DNA of 64,000 bases from positions 310,001-374,000 of the forward strand of contig NZ_JAFGYY010000001.1 of assembly GCF_017491605.1 (NCBI RefSeq), in the 5' to 3' direction. The position numbers and the translations under genes were made by a program. The notes below the pieces were generated by a model. That model ran no database searches. It saw only the letters and a program-made list of their open reading frames with translations, and was not told where the DNA came from. Of the stretch, positions 15,626 to 23,814 are shown piece by piece (within the stretch, counting starts at the first letter, position 1; each line of letters begins with the position of its first letter). Source of the DNA: Pseudomonas sp. 30_B. Lineage in GTDB: Bacteria > Pseudomonadota > Gammaproteobacteria > Pseudomonadales > Pseudomonadaceae.

Positions 15626-17665
15626 ATGCAAGAAAGGATTCCCGACGAGTCCAACCTCGCCGAGCTTACGGTTCGCGGCCTGATCCTCGGCGCGCTGATC
15701 ACCGTGGTGTTCACCGCTTCCAACGTGTACCTCGGCCTCAAGGTCGGCCTGACCTTCGCTTCGTCGATCCCCGCGGCGGTCATCTCCATGGCCGTGCTGC
15801 GCTACTTCTCCGGCTCCAACATCCTCGAGAACAACATGGTGCAGACCCAGGCCTCGGCGGCCGGCACCCTGTCCTCGATCATCTTCATCCTCCCGGGCCT
15901 GCTGATGATCGGTTACTGGAGCGGCTTCCCGTTCTGGCAGACCGCGGCCATCTGTTCCATCGGCGGTATCCTCGGCGTGCTCTACACCATTCCGCTGCGC
16001 CGGGTGATGGTGGTGCAAAGCAACCTGCCCTATCCCGAAGGTGTGGCGGCGGCGGAGATCCTCCGCGTCGGCAGCCAGGACGAGGAAGAGGAGAAGGCCG
16101 GCAAGCCTGCGAAAACCGGTGGCCCGGGCCTGCGCGACATCCTCGCCGGTGGTGTGGTCGCCGCCGCGTTCAGTTTGCTCAGCAGTGGCTTCAAGGTGCT
16201 CGCCGAAGGCTTCAGTTTCTGGCTCACCGCCGGGCAGGCGGCATTCCGCCTGTCCACCGGCTTCTCCCTGGCGCTGGTGGGCGCCGGTTACCTGATGGGT
16301 ATCACCGCCGGCATCGCCATCCTGATCGGCGTGGTCATCGCCTGGGGCGTGGCCGTGCCGCTGCTGTCTGTGAACAGCGTGCTGGCCGCGGGGCAGAGCC
16401 TGCCGGAGCTGGCCACCAAGCTTTGGAGCAGCCAGGTGCGCTTCCTTGGCGCCGGCACCATCGGTATTGCCGCGCTGTGGACCCTGGCGACGCTGTTCAA
16501 GCCCATGGTGCAGGGTGTCTGGTCGTCGCTGAGCGCCGTGCGTGGGCGCGGTGAAGTGAGCGACCTGCGCACCGAGCAGGACCTGTCGGCGAAGTGGATC
16601 GTCGCCATCGCAGGCGTTCTGCTGGTGGCGCTCTTCGCGGTGTTCTCCGTCTTCCTCGGCGAGGCCGCGCCGGATCTGCATGGCTTCGGCTTCTGGGGTC
16701 TGGTAGCGGTCTGCGTGATCTTCGCCTTCTTCTTCGGCTTCCTGATCGCCGCCGCCTGCGGCTACATGGCCGGCCTGGTGGGCTCGTCGAGCAGCCCGAT
16801 CTCCGGCATCGGCATCATTGCGGTGATCCTGGTGTCGCTGCTGATCCTCGGCGTCGGCTCGCTGGAAGATGGCTTCCTGGCGATGGAAGGCGGCAAGCTC
16901 GCCATCGCCCTGGCGCTGTTCACCACGTCGGTAGTGATCGCCATCGCGGCTATCTCCAACGACAACCTGCAGGACCTCAAGACGGGTTATCTGGTCGGCG
17001 CGACCCCGTGGCGCCAGCAGGTGGCCCTGATCGTCGGCTGCCTAGTGGGGGCGCTGGTGATCCCGCCGGTGCTGGAGCTGCTGTTCAACGCCTACGGCTT
17101 CACTGGCGCGCTGCCGCGCGAGGGAATGGACCCGAACGCCGCGCTGGCCGCACCGCAGGCCACGCTGATGACGGCGATTGCCAGCGGGATTTTCCACAAC
17201 GCGCTGAACTGGAACATGATCCTCATCGGCGTGGCGTTGGGCATCGCGCTGATCCTGGTGGACGTGCTGCTGCGCCGCACCGGTAAGGCCAGCCTGCCGG
17301 TGCTCGCCGTCGGCCTGGGCATCTACCTGCCGCCCACCATCGGCATGACCCTGGTGGTCGGCGCGGTGCTTGCCTGGCTGCTGGAAAACGCGCTGAAGAA
17401 GCGCGCCCAGGCGGCTGGCGTCAGCGAGGAGAAATTCTCCGACGAGCCCAAGCGCCGTGGCGTGCTGCTGGCCTCGGGCCTGATCGTCGGCGAGAGCCTG
17501 ATGGGCATCCTGCTCGCGGCCATCATCGGCACCACCGGCAAGGACGCTCCGCTGGCGCTGGTCGGCGGCTCCTTCGAAGACACCGCGCAGTGGCTGGGCC
17601 TGATGGTGTTCGTCGCCATTTGCGTGATGTTCTACCGCAAGGTGCTGAGCGGCACGCGCGGCTGA
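15626..17665 (+). CDS. OPT family oligopeptide transporter
   Basis: A 679-aa polytopic inner-membrane protein, with about 14-16 hydrophobic segments, of the OPT superfamily (prokaryotic putative oligopeptide transporter branch). The N-terminal ELTVRGLILGALITVVFTASNVYLGLKVGLTF is the family hallmark. NLPYPEGVAAAEILR near 140-155 is the conserved loop. It probably imports peptides or metal-chelate peptides with protons. The ATG at 15626 (MQERIPDESN) is preferred over upstream in-frame starts because the family protein begins here; the ribosome site is weak (AAGAGA). A strong terminator follows, so it is a single-gene unit. Confidence 0.93.
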   Translation: MQERIPDESNLAELTVRGLILGALITVVFTASNVYLGLKVGLTFASSIPAAVISMAVLRYFSGSNILENNMVQTQASAAGTLSSIIFILPGLLMIGYWSGFPFWQTAAICSIGGILGVLYTIPLRRVMVVQSNLPYPEGVAAAEILRVGSQDEEEEKAGKPAKTGGPGLRDILAGGVVAAAFSLLSSGFKVLAEGFSFWLTAGQAAFRLSTGFSLALVGAGYLMGITAGIAILIGVVIAWGVAVPLLSVNSVLAAGQSLPELATKLWSSQVRFLGAGTIGIAALWTLATLFKPMVQGVWSSLSAVRGRGEVSDLRTEQDLSAKWIVAIAGVLLVALFAVFSVFLGEAAPDLHGFGFWGLVAVCVIFAFFFGFLIAAACGYMAGLVGSSSSPISGIGIIAVILVSLLILGVGSLEDGFLAMEGGKLAIALALFTTSVVIAIAAISNDNLQDLKTGYLVGATPWRQQVALIVGCLVGALVIPPVLELLFNAYGFTGALPREGMDPNAALAAPQATLMTAIASGIFHNALNWNMILIGVALGIALILVDVLLRRTGKASLPVLAVGLGIYLPPTIGMTLVVGAVLAWLLENALKKRAQAAGVSEEKFSDEPKRRGVLLASGLIVGESLMGILLAAIIGTTGKDAPLALVGGSFEDTAQWLGLMVFVAICVMFYRKVLSGTRG

Positions 17666-17682
17666 TCCTCCGCCGTGATGCG

Positions 17683-17714
17683 AAAAAGGCGCCTGCGGGC
17701 GCCTTTTTCATTTT
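17683..17714 (+). terminator. Rho-independent terminator of OPT transporter gene
   Basis: AAAAAGGCGCC and GGCGCCTTTTT arms around a CTGCGG-type loop, with A- and T-tracts on both sides, so it can work for both strands. Confidence 0.9.
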
Positions 17715-17748
17715 GGGCAGTGTTCCGATCAGCAGCACATGGGGGCTG

Positions 17749-17816
17749 ATCGCGGACGGAGTCCGCTCCTACGAGAGCCGGTCAGGTCCAATGTAGGAGC
17801 CGCATCCGTCCGCGAT
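17749..17816. repeat. Paired GTAGGAGC/CGCGGACGG palindromic repeats
   Basis: ATCGCGGACGGAGTCCGCTCCTAC is followed 20 bp later by GTAGGAGCCGCATCCGTCCGCGAT. Two REP-type units in opposite orientation lie between the convergent OPT and BetT genes. Further copies are at 34339-34410 and 40925-40990. Confidence 0.85.
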
Positions 17817-17824
17817 GCCCTGGC

Positions 17825-19837
17825 TCACCGCACCAGATGCAGGAACTGCAGGTGCCGCTCGTACTGGTCGAGCATGTCGTTGATGATCTGTTCCTTGCTG
17901 TAGCCCATCAGGTCGTAGTCCTGGCTTCCCTCGGACAGGTGCACCTCGGCGCGGAAGTAGCGGCGGTTCTTCAGGTGCAGGCCGCCCATGCCGGCGCGGG
18001 CGAAGGACGGCGTGAAGTAGCCGCGCATTGATACCTGGTAGAGGAACGGATGCTGCTCGCCGTGGCCGATCTCGACGCCCAGCTCCAGGTTGCCCAGGTC
18101 GAGGTCGGAATCCACCTGCAGGCCCTTCTCGCGGAACACCTCCGAGACCTCGGCAATCGCCGGGCTGACCACGTCGCTCATGAAGCGGTACACCTCGTCG
18201 CGGGTGGGGAAGTGCACCGCCTGGGAAATGCGCCGCTTCCAGCCGCCGGTCTCGGTCGAGGGCGGCGGCGCCAGGGAGTGGGTACGGGCGCGCTGGCGCT
18301 GGGATTCGAGGTAGAAGGCCTTGTGCAGCCCCCACATCATCAGCAGCAGGATCAGCGAGAAAGGCAGCGAGGTGAGTACCACCGCCGACTTGAGTGCATC
18401 GATGCTGCCGGCGAACAGCAGGCCACCGGTGACCAGCGCGGTGGCGACGCCCCAGAACACCCGCAGCCACTTCGGGCCGTCATCGTCGGCGCTGCCGCCG
18501 TGGGCGGAGAGGGTGGAGAGCACCACGGTGCCGGAGTCGGCCGAGGTGACGAAGAACACGAAGCTGACCAGCACGGTGACCGCGATCACGGCCTTGCTGC
18601 CGGGGTAGTTCTGCAGCAACTGGTAGAGCGCCATCGAGGGCTCCTCGACGGCCACCCGGCCCAGTTCGCTGAAGCCGTGGTTGAGCACCTGGTCCAGGGC
18701 GCTGTTACCGAAGATCGACATCCACGCCAGGGTGAAGCCCAGCGGGATGAACAGCACGCCGAAGACGAATTCGCGGATGGTCCGCCCGCGCGAGATGCGC
18801 GCGATGAACAGGCCGACGAAGGGCGCCCAGGCGATCCACCAGGCCCAGTAGAACACCGTCCACCCGCCCAGCCAGTCACTGCCTTCGTGGCCGTAGGCGT
18901 AGAGGTCGAAGCTCTTGGTCGGCAGGCTGCCGAGGTAGTCGCCGATGTTCTGCACCAGGGTGTTGAGCAGGTGCTGGGTGGGGCCGGCGAACAGCACGAA
19001 GAGCAGCAGCGCGCAGGCCAGCAGCATGTTGATGTCCGACAGCAGGCGGATGCCCTTGTCGACGCCGGAGATGGCCACCAGGATCGCCGCGCCCATCATC
19101 AGCACGATCAGCGTCATTTGCACCGGATGGCTGTGGGCGATGCCGAACAGGTAGTCCAGGCCGGCGTTGAGCTGCAGCACGCCGAAGCCCATGTCCGCGC
19201 CCAGGCCGAACACCGTGGCGATGATGCCGAAGCAGTCCACCGCGTAGCCGATGGGGCCGTTGATGCGCTTGCCGATCAGCGGGTAGAGCGCCGAGCGCAG
19301 GGCCAGCGGCAGGTTGTGGCGGTAGGCGAAGTAGGCCAGCGCCATCGCCACCAGGGCGAACACGCCCCAGCCGTGCAGGCCCCAGTGCAGGAACAGCAGC
19401 TGCATGGCCTGGCGCGCCGCTTCCGGGGTGCCGGCTTCGCCTTGCGGCGGTTGGAGGAAATGAGTCAGCGGCTCGGAGACGCAGAAGAAGAACAGGGTGA
19501 TGCTGATGCCGGCGGCGAACAGCATGCCGGCCCAGGACAGGTAGCTGAATTCCGGCTCGTCGTGGTCGGCACCGAGCTTGATCTTTCCGTAGCCGGAAAG
19601 CGCGGTGACCACCACGAAGATCAGGTACAGCGTCATCGCCAGCAGGTAGTACCAGCCGACGGTCCCGGCGGCCCAGGTCTGGGCGGCGAGCAGCCAGTCA
19701 CCTGCGCGTTGCGGCAGGCCGATGACGAAGAGGACGAAGATCAGGATCAGCGCCGCCGCACCGTAGAAGACCGGCGGGTTCATGCGCATGGAGGGGCTGG
19801 GTGTAACGGACGGGGTAGGGGATTGTGGTGCAGTCAA
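17825..19837 (-). CDS. betT: BCCT family choline transporter BetT
   Basis: A 670-aa sodium- or proton-coupled importer of the betaine/choline/carnitine family. About twelve transmembrane helices span 20-510. The BCCT signature GGWTVFYWAWWIAWAPFVG is clear, followed by ISRGRTIREF. A cytoplasmic tail of about 150 residues (TRDEVYRFMSDVV onward) is typical of BetT-type osmo-regulated choline carriers. The open frame starts at a TTG (19837) with GAGGGA 12 nt upstream; the ATG at 19789 is an equally possible start. Its leader contains three hairpins and a 39-aa ORF upstream. Confidence 0.9.
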   Translation of the reverse strand: MTAPQSPTPSVTPSPSMRMNPPVFYGAAALILIFVLFVIGLPQRAGDWLLAAQTWAAGTVGWYYLLAMTLYLIFVVVTALSGYGKIKLGADHDEPEFSYLSWAGMLFAAGISITLFFFCVSEPLTHFLQPPQGEAGTPEAARQAMQLLFLHWGLHGWGVFALVAMALAYFAYRHNLPLALRSALYPLIGKRINGPIGYAVDCFGIIATVFGLGADMGFGVLQLNAGLDYLFGIAHSHPVQMTLIVLMMGAAILVAISGVDKGIRLLSDINMLLACALLLFVLFAGPTQHLLNTLVQNIGDYLGSLPTKSFDLYAYGHEGSDWLGGWTVFYWAWWIAWAPFVGLFIARISRGRTIREFVFGVLFIPLGFTLAWMSIFGNSALDQVLNHGFSELGRVAVEEPSMALYQLLQNYPGSKAVIAVTVLVSFVFFVTSADSGTVVLSTLSAHGGSADDDGPKWLRVFWGVATALVTGGLLFAGSIDALKSAVVLTSLPFSLILLLMMWGLHKAFYLESQRQRARTHSLAPPPSTETGGWKRRISQAVHFPTRDEVYRFMSDVVSPAIAEVSEVFREKGLQVDSDLDLGNLELGVEIGHGEQHPFLYQVSMRGYFTPSFARAGMGGLHLKNRRYFRAEVHLSEGSQDYDLMGYSKEQIINDMLDQYERHLQFLHLVR

Positions 19838-19893
19838 AACGGGCGGGGTCCCTCATGTTTTTCCTTGAACAAGCATTCAATGAAAACACGAGA

Positions 19894-19953
19894 TGGCCTT
19901 CCAAGGCCAATTGGCGGGACCGATGGTCCCGCCGCCGGCCCTGTACGAGGGCC
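19894..19953 (-). promoter_or_regulatory. Cluster of three stem-loops in the betT leader
   Basis: Three consecutive perfect hairpins: TGGCCTT/AAGGCCA (19894-19909), GGCGGGACC/GGTCCCGCC (19913-19933) and GGCCC/GGGCC (19937-19953). They lie between the 39-aa ORF and betT on the minus strand. None has a T tract, so simple termination is unlikely. They may control processing, stability or translation of the betT message. Confidence 0.5.
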
Positions 19954-19972
19954 GAGCGGAGCGGGTACTGCT

Positions 19973-20092
19973 TTACTTGCGGCGGGCTTTCTTCGCTTGG
20001 CGAATCTCACGGCGTTCCGGGTCGACCTGCGCAGGTACGTTCAGGAAGGCGGTGGCGGCGAAAAAGCTGGCAAGAGCGGCAAAGCTGGTCAC
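19973..20092 (-). CDS. Small hypothetical protein (39 aa) upstream of betT
   Basis: GTG start at 20092 with GGAG seven bases upstream, stop TAA at 19973. The product has a hydrophobic N-terminal half (FAALASFFAATAFL) and a strongly basic C-terminus ending KKARRK, like a single-pass small membrane protein. A longer frame from 20164 has no good ribosome site. It is 135 bp upstream of betT on the same strand. No family recognised. The coding call rests on the Shine-Dalgarno, the biased third positions and the membrane-plus-basic layout. Confidence 0.55.
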   Translation of the reverse strand: MTSFAALASFFAATAFLNVPAQVDPERREIRQAKKARRK

Positions 20093-20151
20093 GATAGTCT
20101 CCAAAGGCTCGGGGAAATTGGGTCCCGACTGCCTGATAGCCATTTTCCCTG

Positions 20152-20168
20152 ATATTTGTGACAAATAT
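20152..20168. promoter_or_regulatory. Perfect palindrome ATATTTGT-G-ACAAATAT, candidate operator
   Basis: An 8-1-8 perfect inverted repeat in an A+T-rich stretch, about 60 bp upstream of the small ORF that precedes betT. Its size and symmetry fit a dimeric repressor site. The regulator is unknown; it does not match the ANR consensus. Confidence 0.5.
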
Positions 20169-20297
20169 AAGTGAATGGTCTTTATGGTTGATATTGATCT
20201 GGTCGATGAGTCTGCATTGTTTGGCTTATGCAGGATAAAATCCTGAAATTGATAGCTTGCTCAGGATTCTCTGCTGTCGGCAATGAGCGGGGCGAAT

Positions 20298-20336
20298 CGT
20301 TTCACTGCGACCATTCGTCGCTTTTAGTGAAACGGT
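20298..20336 (-). terminator. Long hairpin at the end of the metQ-like operon
   Basis: CGTTTCACT and AGTGAAACG form a perfect 9-bp outer stem, with an inner GCGAC/GTCGC stem read on the minus strand. It lies immediately downstream of the AAA+ protein stop codon at 20337. No strong T tract; probably a 3'-end structure. Confidence 0.5.
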
Positions 20337-21239
<903 letters not shown>

Positions 21240-21258
21240 GGGTGGTTCTCCTTCTGCT

Positions 21259-22449
21259 CTACAACGCGTCCAGCGCCTGCAGGAAGTCACTGACGATGTC
21301 CTCGCTGTCCTCGATGCCCACCGACACACGGATGGTGCCGTCGTGGATATCCAGCGCGGTCAGGGCCTCGGCGGACAACGCGCGGTGCGAGGTCTTGCCG
21401 GGGTGGGTGATGCTGCTGGCGACGCCGGCCAGCGAGGGGGCGAAGGCGGCCAGTTGCAGTGCGCCGATCAACGCGTCGACCTGGTCCAGGCCACCCTTCA
21501 GGGTGAAGCTCAACATGCCCGAGTGGCCCTTGCGGAACAGCCGCTGCGCCAGCTTAAAGTCCGGGTGCGAGGGCAGGCCGGGGTAGTACACGCGCTCGAC
21601 CTGCGGGTGCGTTTCGAGGGCTTCGGCCAGTGCCTGGGCATTCTGCGAATGGGCCTTCATGCGCAGGGCCAGGGTCTTGGCGCCGCGGAAGTTCAGCCAG
21701 CTCTCGAAGGGGCTGGCGCTGCCGCCGGCGTTGATCTGGAAGCGCCGCGCGCTCGCGATCCACTGGGCATCGCCCACCAGTGCGCCGCCCATGGCGTCGC
21801 TGTGGCCGTTGAGGTATTTGGTGGTGCTGTGGATCACCAGGTCGGCGCCATCGCGCAGCGGCTGGTAGAGCACCGGCGAGAGGAAGGTGTTGTCCACCAG
21901 CAGCTTGAGGCCGCGGCGGTGGGCGAGGTCGGCCAGTGCCGGCACGTTGCTCACGCGCACCAGCGGATTGGAGGCCGTCTCGGTGTAGATCAGCTTGGTA
22001 GTGGGCGTGATCGCCGCTTCCACCGCCGCCAGATCGTTGAGGTCGAGCAGGGTGGAGATAATGCCGAAGCGCGTCAGCTCCTTCTCGATCAGGCTCTGGG
22101 TGGTGCCGTACAGCTCGCGGCTGGCGATCAGGTGGTCGCCGGCGTTCAGCACGCCCAGGAGTGCTGCGGAAATCGCTGCCATGCCGGAGGCGGAGAACAG
22201 CGCGTCCTCGCCACCTTCCAGCTCGCGCAGCAACTCTTCCACGGCGCTGTGGTTGGGGTTGCCGATGCGCGTGTACATGTAGTTGTCGGGGTTGCCCGCG
22301 AGGAAGTCGTCCACCTGCTCCAGGGAGTCGTAGACGAACACCGAACTCTGGTAGATCGGCTGGCTCTTGGCGCGGGTAACCATGCGCCGGTCGGTATCGT
22401 GGCCGGCATGTACGGCGCGGGTGGAGGGGCCTTTAGCGTGGTCGCTCAT
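21259..22449 (-). CDS. PLP-dependent trans-sulfuration enzyme (cystathionine gamma-synthase/lyase family)
   Basis: A 396-aa fold-type I PLP enzyme of the Cys/Met metabolism family. The PLP lysine is Lys211 in STTKYLNGHSD. YMYTRIGNPNHSAVEELL and FSASGMAAI are the family substrate and cofactor segments, and VDNTFLSP is present. It could act as cystathionine gamma-synthase, gamma-lyase or an O-acylhomoserine sulfhydrylase; sequence alone does not decide. AAGGA precedes the ATG at 22449. It lies 118 bp downstream of a MetQ-like binding protein and 19 bp upstream of the AAA+ gene, forming a sulfur amino-acid operon. Confidence 0.9.
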   Translation of the reverse strand: MSDHAKGPSTRAVHAGHDTDRRMVTRAKSQPIYQSSVFVYDSLEQVDDFLAGNPDNYMYTRIGNPNHSAVEELLRELEGGEDALFSASGMAAISAALLGVLNAGDHLIASRELYGTTQSLIEKELTRFGIISTLLDLNDLAAVEAAITPTTKLIYTETASNPLVRVSNVPALADLAHRRGLKLLVDNTFLSPVLYQPLRDGADLVIHSTTKYLNGHSDAMGGALVGDAQWIASARRFQINAGGSASPFESWLNFRGAKTLALRMKAHSQNAQALAEALETHPQVERVYYPGLPSHPDFKLAQRLFRKGHSGMLSFTLKGGLDQVDALIGALQLAAFAPSLAGVASSITHPGKTSHRALSAEALTALDIHDGTIRVSVGIEDSEDIVSDFLQALDAL

Positions 22450-22567
22450 GGCAGGTCCTTGAGAAAGAAAAACGCCGGTGGAACCTGCCCACCGGCGTTG
22501 AAGCGGGTGCACTCGAGGTGCGCCCAGCGTGGGAGTCGATGTGCCCGGCACTCGGCCGGGCGGCGGA

Positions 22568-23347
22568 TCAGAAGGCGGGCACTACGGCGCCGTTGTACTT
22601 CTTCTCGATGAAGGTTTTGACCTCAGGGCTGGTCAGCGCGGCCGAGAGTTTCTTCAGGGCGTCGCTGTCCTTGTTGTCCGGGCGCGCCACCAGGTAGTTC
22701 ACGTAGGGCGAGTTGCGGTCTTCGAGGATCAGTGCGTCCTTCACCGGGTTGAGCTTGGCTTCCAGCGCGTAGTTGGTATTGATCAGGTCCAGGTCGACCT
22801 GGTCCAGCACGCGCGGCAGCAGGGCCGATTCCAGTTCCTTGAACTTCAGGTGCTTGGGGTTCTCGGCGATGTCTTTCGGGGTGGCCAGCGCATTGCTCGG
22901 GTCTTTCAGCTTGATCACGCCGGCCTTCTGCAGCAGGAGCAGGGCGCGGCCGCTGTTGCTGCCTTCGTTGGGGATGGCGACGGTGGCGCCGTCCGGCAGT
23001 TGGTCGATGGACTTGTACTTCTTCGAGTAGCCGCCGAAGGGCTCGACGTGCACGCCGATCACGGTGACCAGGTCGGTGCCCTTGCCCTTGTTGAAGTTGT
23101 CCAGGTACGGCTTGGTCTGGAAGTAGTTGGCGTCCAGACGCTTCTCGGCCACCTGCACGTTGGGCTGTACGTAGTCGGTGAAGACCTTGATTTCCAGGTC
23201 CACGCCTTCCTTGGCCAGGGTCGGCTTGATCAGCTCGAGGATCTCGGCGTGGGGGATCGGGGTGGCGGCGATGACCAGCTTCTCGTTGGCGAAGGCGGAG
23301 GTGGTGAAGGCAGTGGCGAGGGCGGTCAGAAGCAGCAGCTTTTTCAT
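22568..23347 (-). CDS. MetQ/NlpA family methionine-type substrate-binding protein
   Basis: A 259-aa periplasmic binding protein of the NlpA/MetQ family. The signal peptide is cleaved near AFA at residue 20. There is no Cys at the site, so unlike many MetQ proteins it is not a lipoprotein. LVIAATPIPHAEIL and FTDYVQPNVQVAEKRLDANYFQ are family hallmarks. The ligand is expected to be methionine or a related sulfur compound. No metN or metI gene is adjacent, so it must use a transporter encoded elsewhere. First gene of the operon, behind an A+T-rich promoter. Confidence 0.92.
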   Translation of the reverse strand: MKKLLLLTALATAFTTSAFANEKLVIAATPIPHAEILELIKPTLAKEGVDLEIKVFTDYVQPNVQVAEKRLDANYFQTKPYLDNFNKGKGTDLVTVIGVHVEPFGGYSKKYKSIDQLPDGATVAIPNEGSNSGRALLLLQKAGVIKLKDPSNALATPKDIAENPKHLKFKELESALLPRVLDQVDLDLINTNYALEAKLNPVKDALILEDRNSPYVNYLVARPDNKDSDALKKLSAALTSPEVKTFIEKKYNGAVVPAF

Positions 23348-23471
23348 TGCGATGTCCTTGTGGGGCAGATGACCGCTGGCGTCCGGGCCGGCCGGGATGG
23401 GGCCTTCGTACGGGCGGTGGATTTTTTCCGCGGCTCCAGTGGCTGCGGTTGAGGCAGAACTTACCGAGCTT

Positions 23472-23487
23472 TTTTATTCCAATAAAA
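23472..23487. promoter_or_regulatory. Perfect inverted repeat TTTTATT-CC-AATAAAA
   Basis: A 7-2-7 palindrome in the A+T-rich region, 125 bp upstream of the metQ-like start. AT-rich sites of this type fit a sulfur-responsive LysR activator such as CysB, but the match is only by composition and context. Confidence 0.45.
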
Positions 23488-23626
23488 TATTAATTTTTCA
23501 TTTTGATATTCGATTTTGTTCATGTGACGGCCTGGTAGTGAGACAACCTGTCGCGCGACACCCCGCCGCGCGGCAACCCACCACGGCGGTGCGCACCGGT
23601 TGGCCGCGTAAGATCGAGTTGCTTCA

Positions 23627-23640
23627 TTGAGCGGCATCAA
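23627..23640. promoter_or_regulatory. Near-consensus ANR/FNR box upstream of cioAB
   Basis: TTGAGCGGCATCAA matches the ANR consensus TTGAT-N4-ATCAA at nine of ten specified positions and is symmetric around the spacer (ATTGA...TCAAT). It lies 175 bp before the cioA ATG. ANR is known to repress the cyanide-insensitive oxidase of P. aeruginosa at low oxygen, so the location is meaningful. Confidence 0.7.
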
Positions 23641-23814
23641 TGCAGATCGCGGTCCATTCTGAATGGGCGCCAAATGAAGCCGAACCGGCGTCAGACCGGC
23701 GACTCGAAACCGAGTCATTGGAAAACACAGACTCACGCAAGAACGCCCTGCGCACGCGCAAGGCACGGTGCCCGGCCACTGGCGTGGCGGGCGTCAGCCT
23801 GAAGAGGAATCGTC

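Larger units (their letters stand above)
23348..23814. promoter_or_regulatory. 467-bp divergent control region, metQ-like operon / cio operon
   Basis: Contains no supported gene. From left to right it holds the metQ leader, an A+T-rich tract (about 23470-23520) with a perfect inverted repeat, a near-consensus ANR box, and the cioA leader. Confidence 0.7.

Noticed and set aside
18050..20152. 700-aa plus-strand open frame opposite betT
   Set aside because: Shadow frame; composition is typical of antisense to transmembrane segments and it crosses the betT leader.
23348..23814. SAM- or methionine-responsive riboswitch ahead of the metQ-like gene
   Set aside because: No conserved riboswitch core was seen; the region is A+T-rich and better explained as a protein-controlled promoter.
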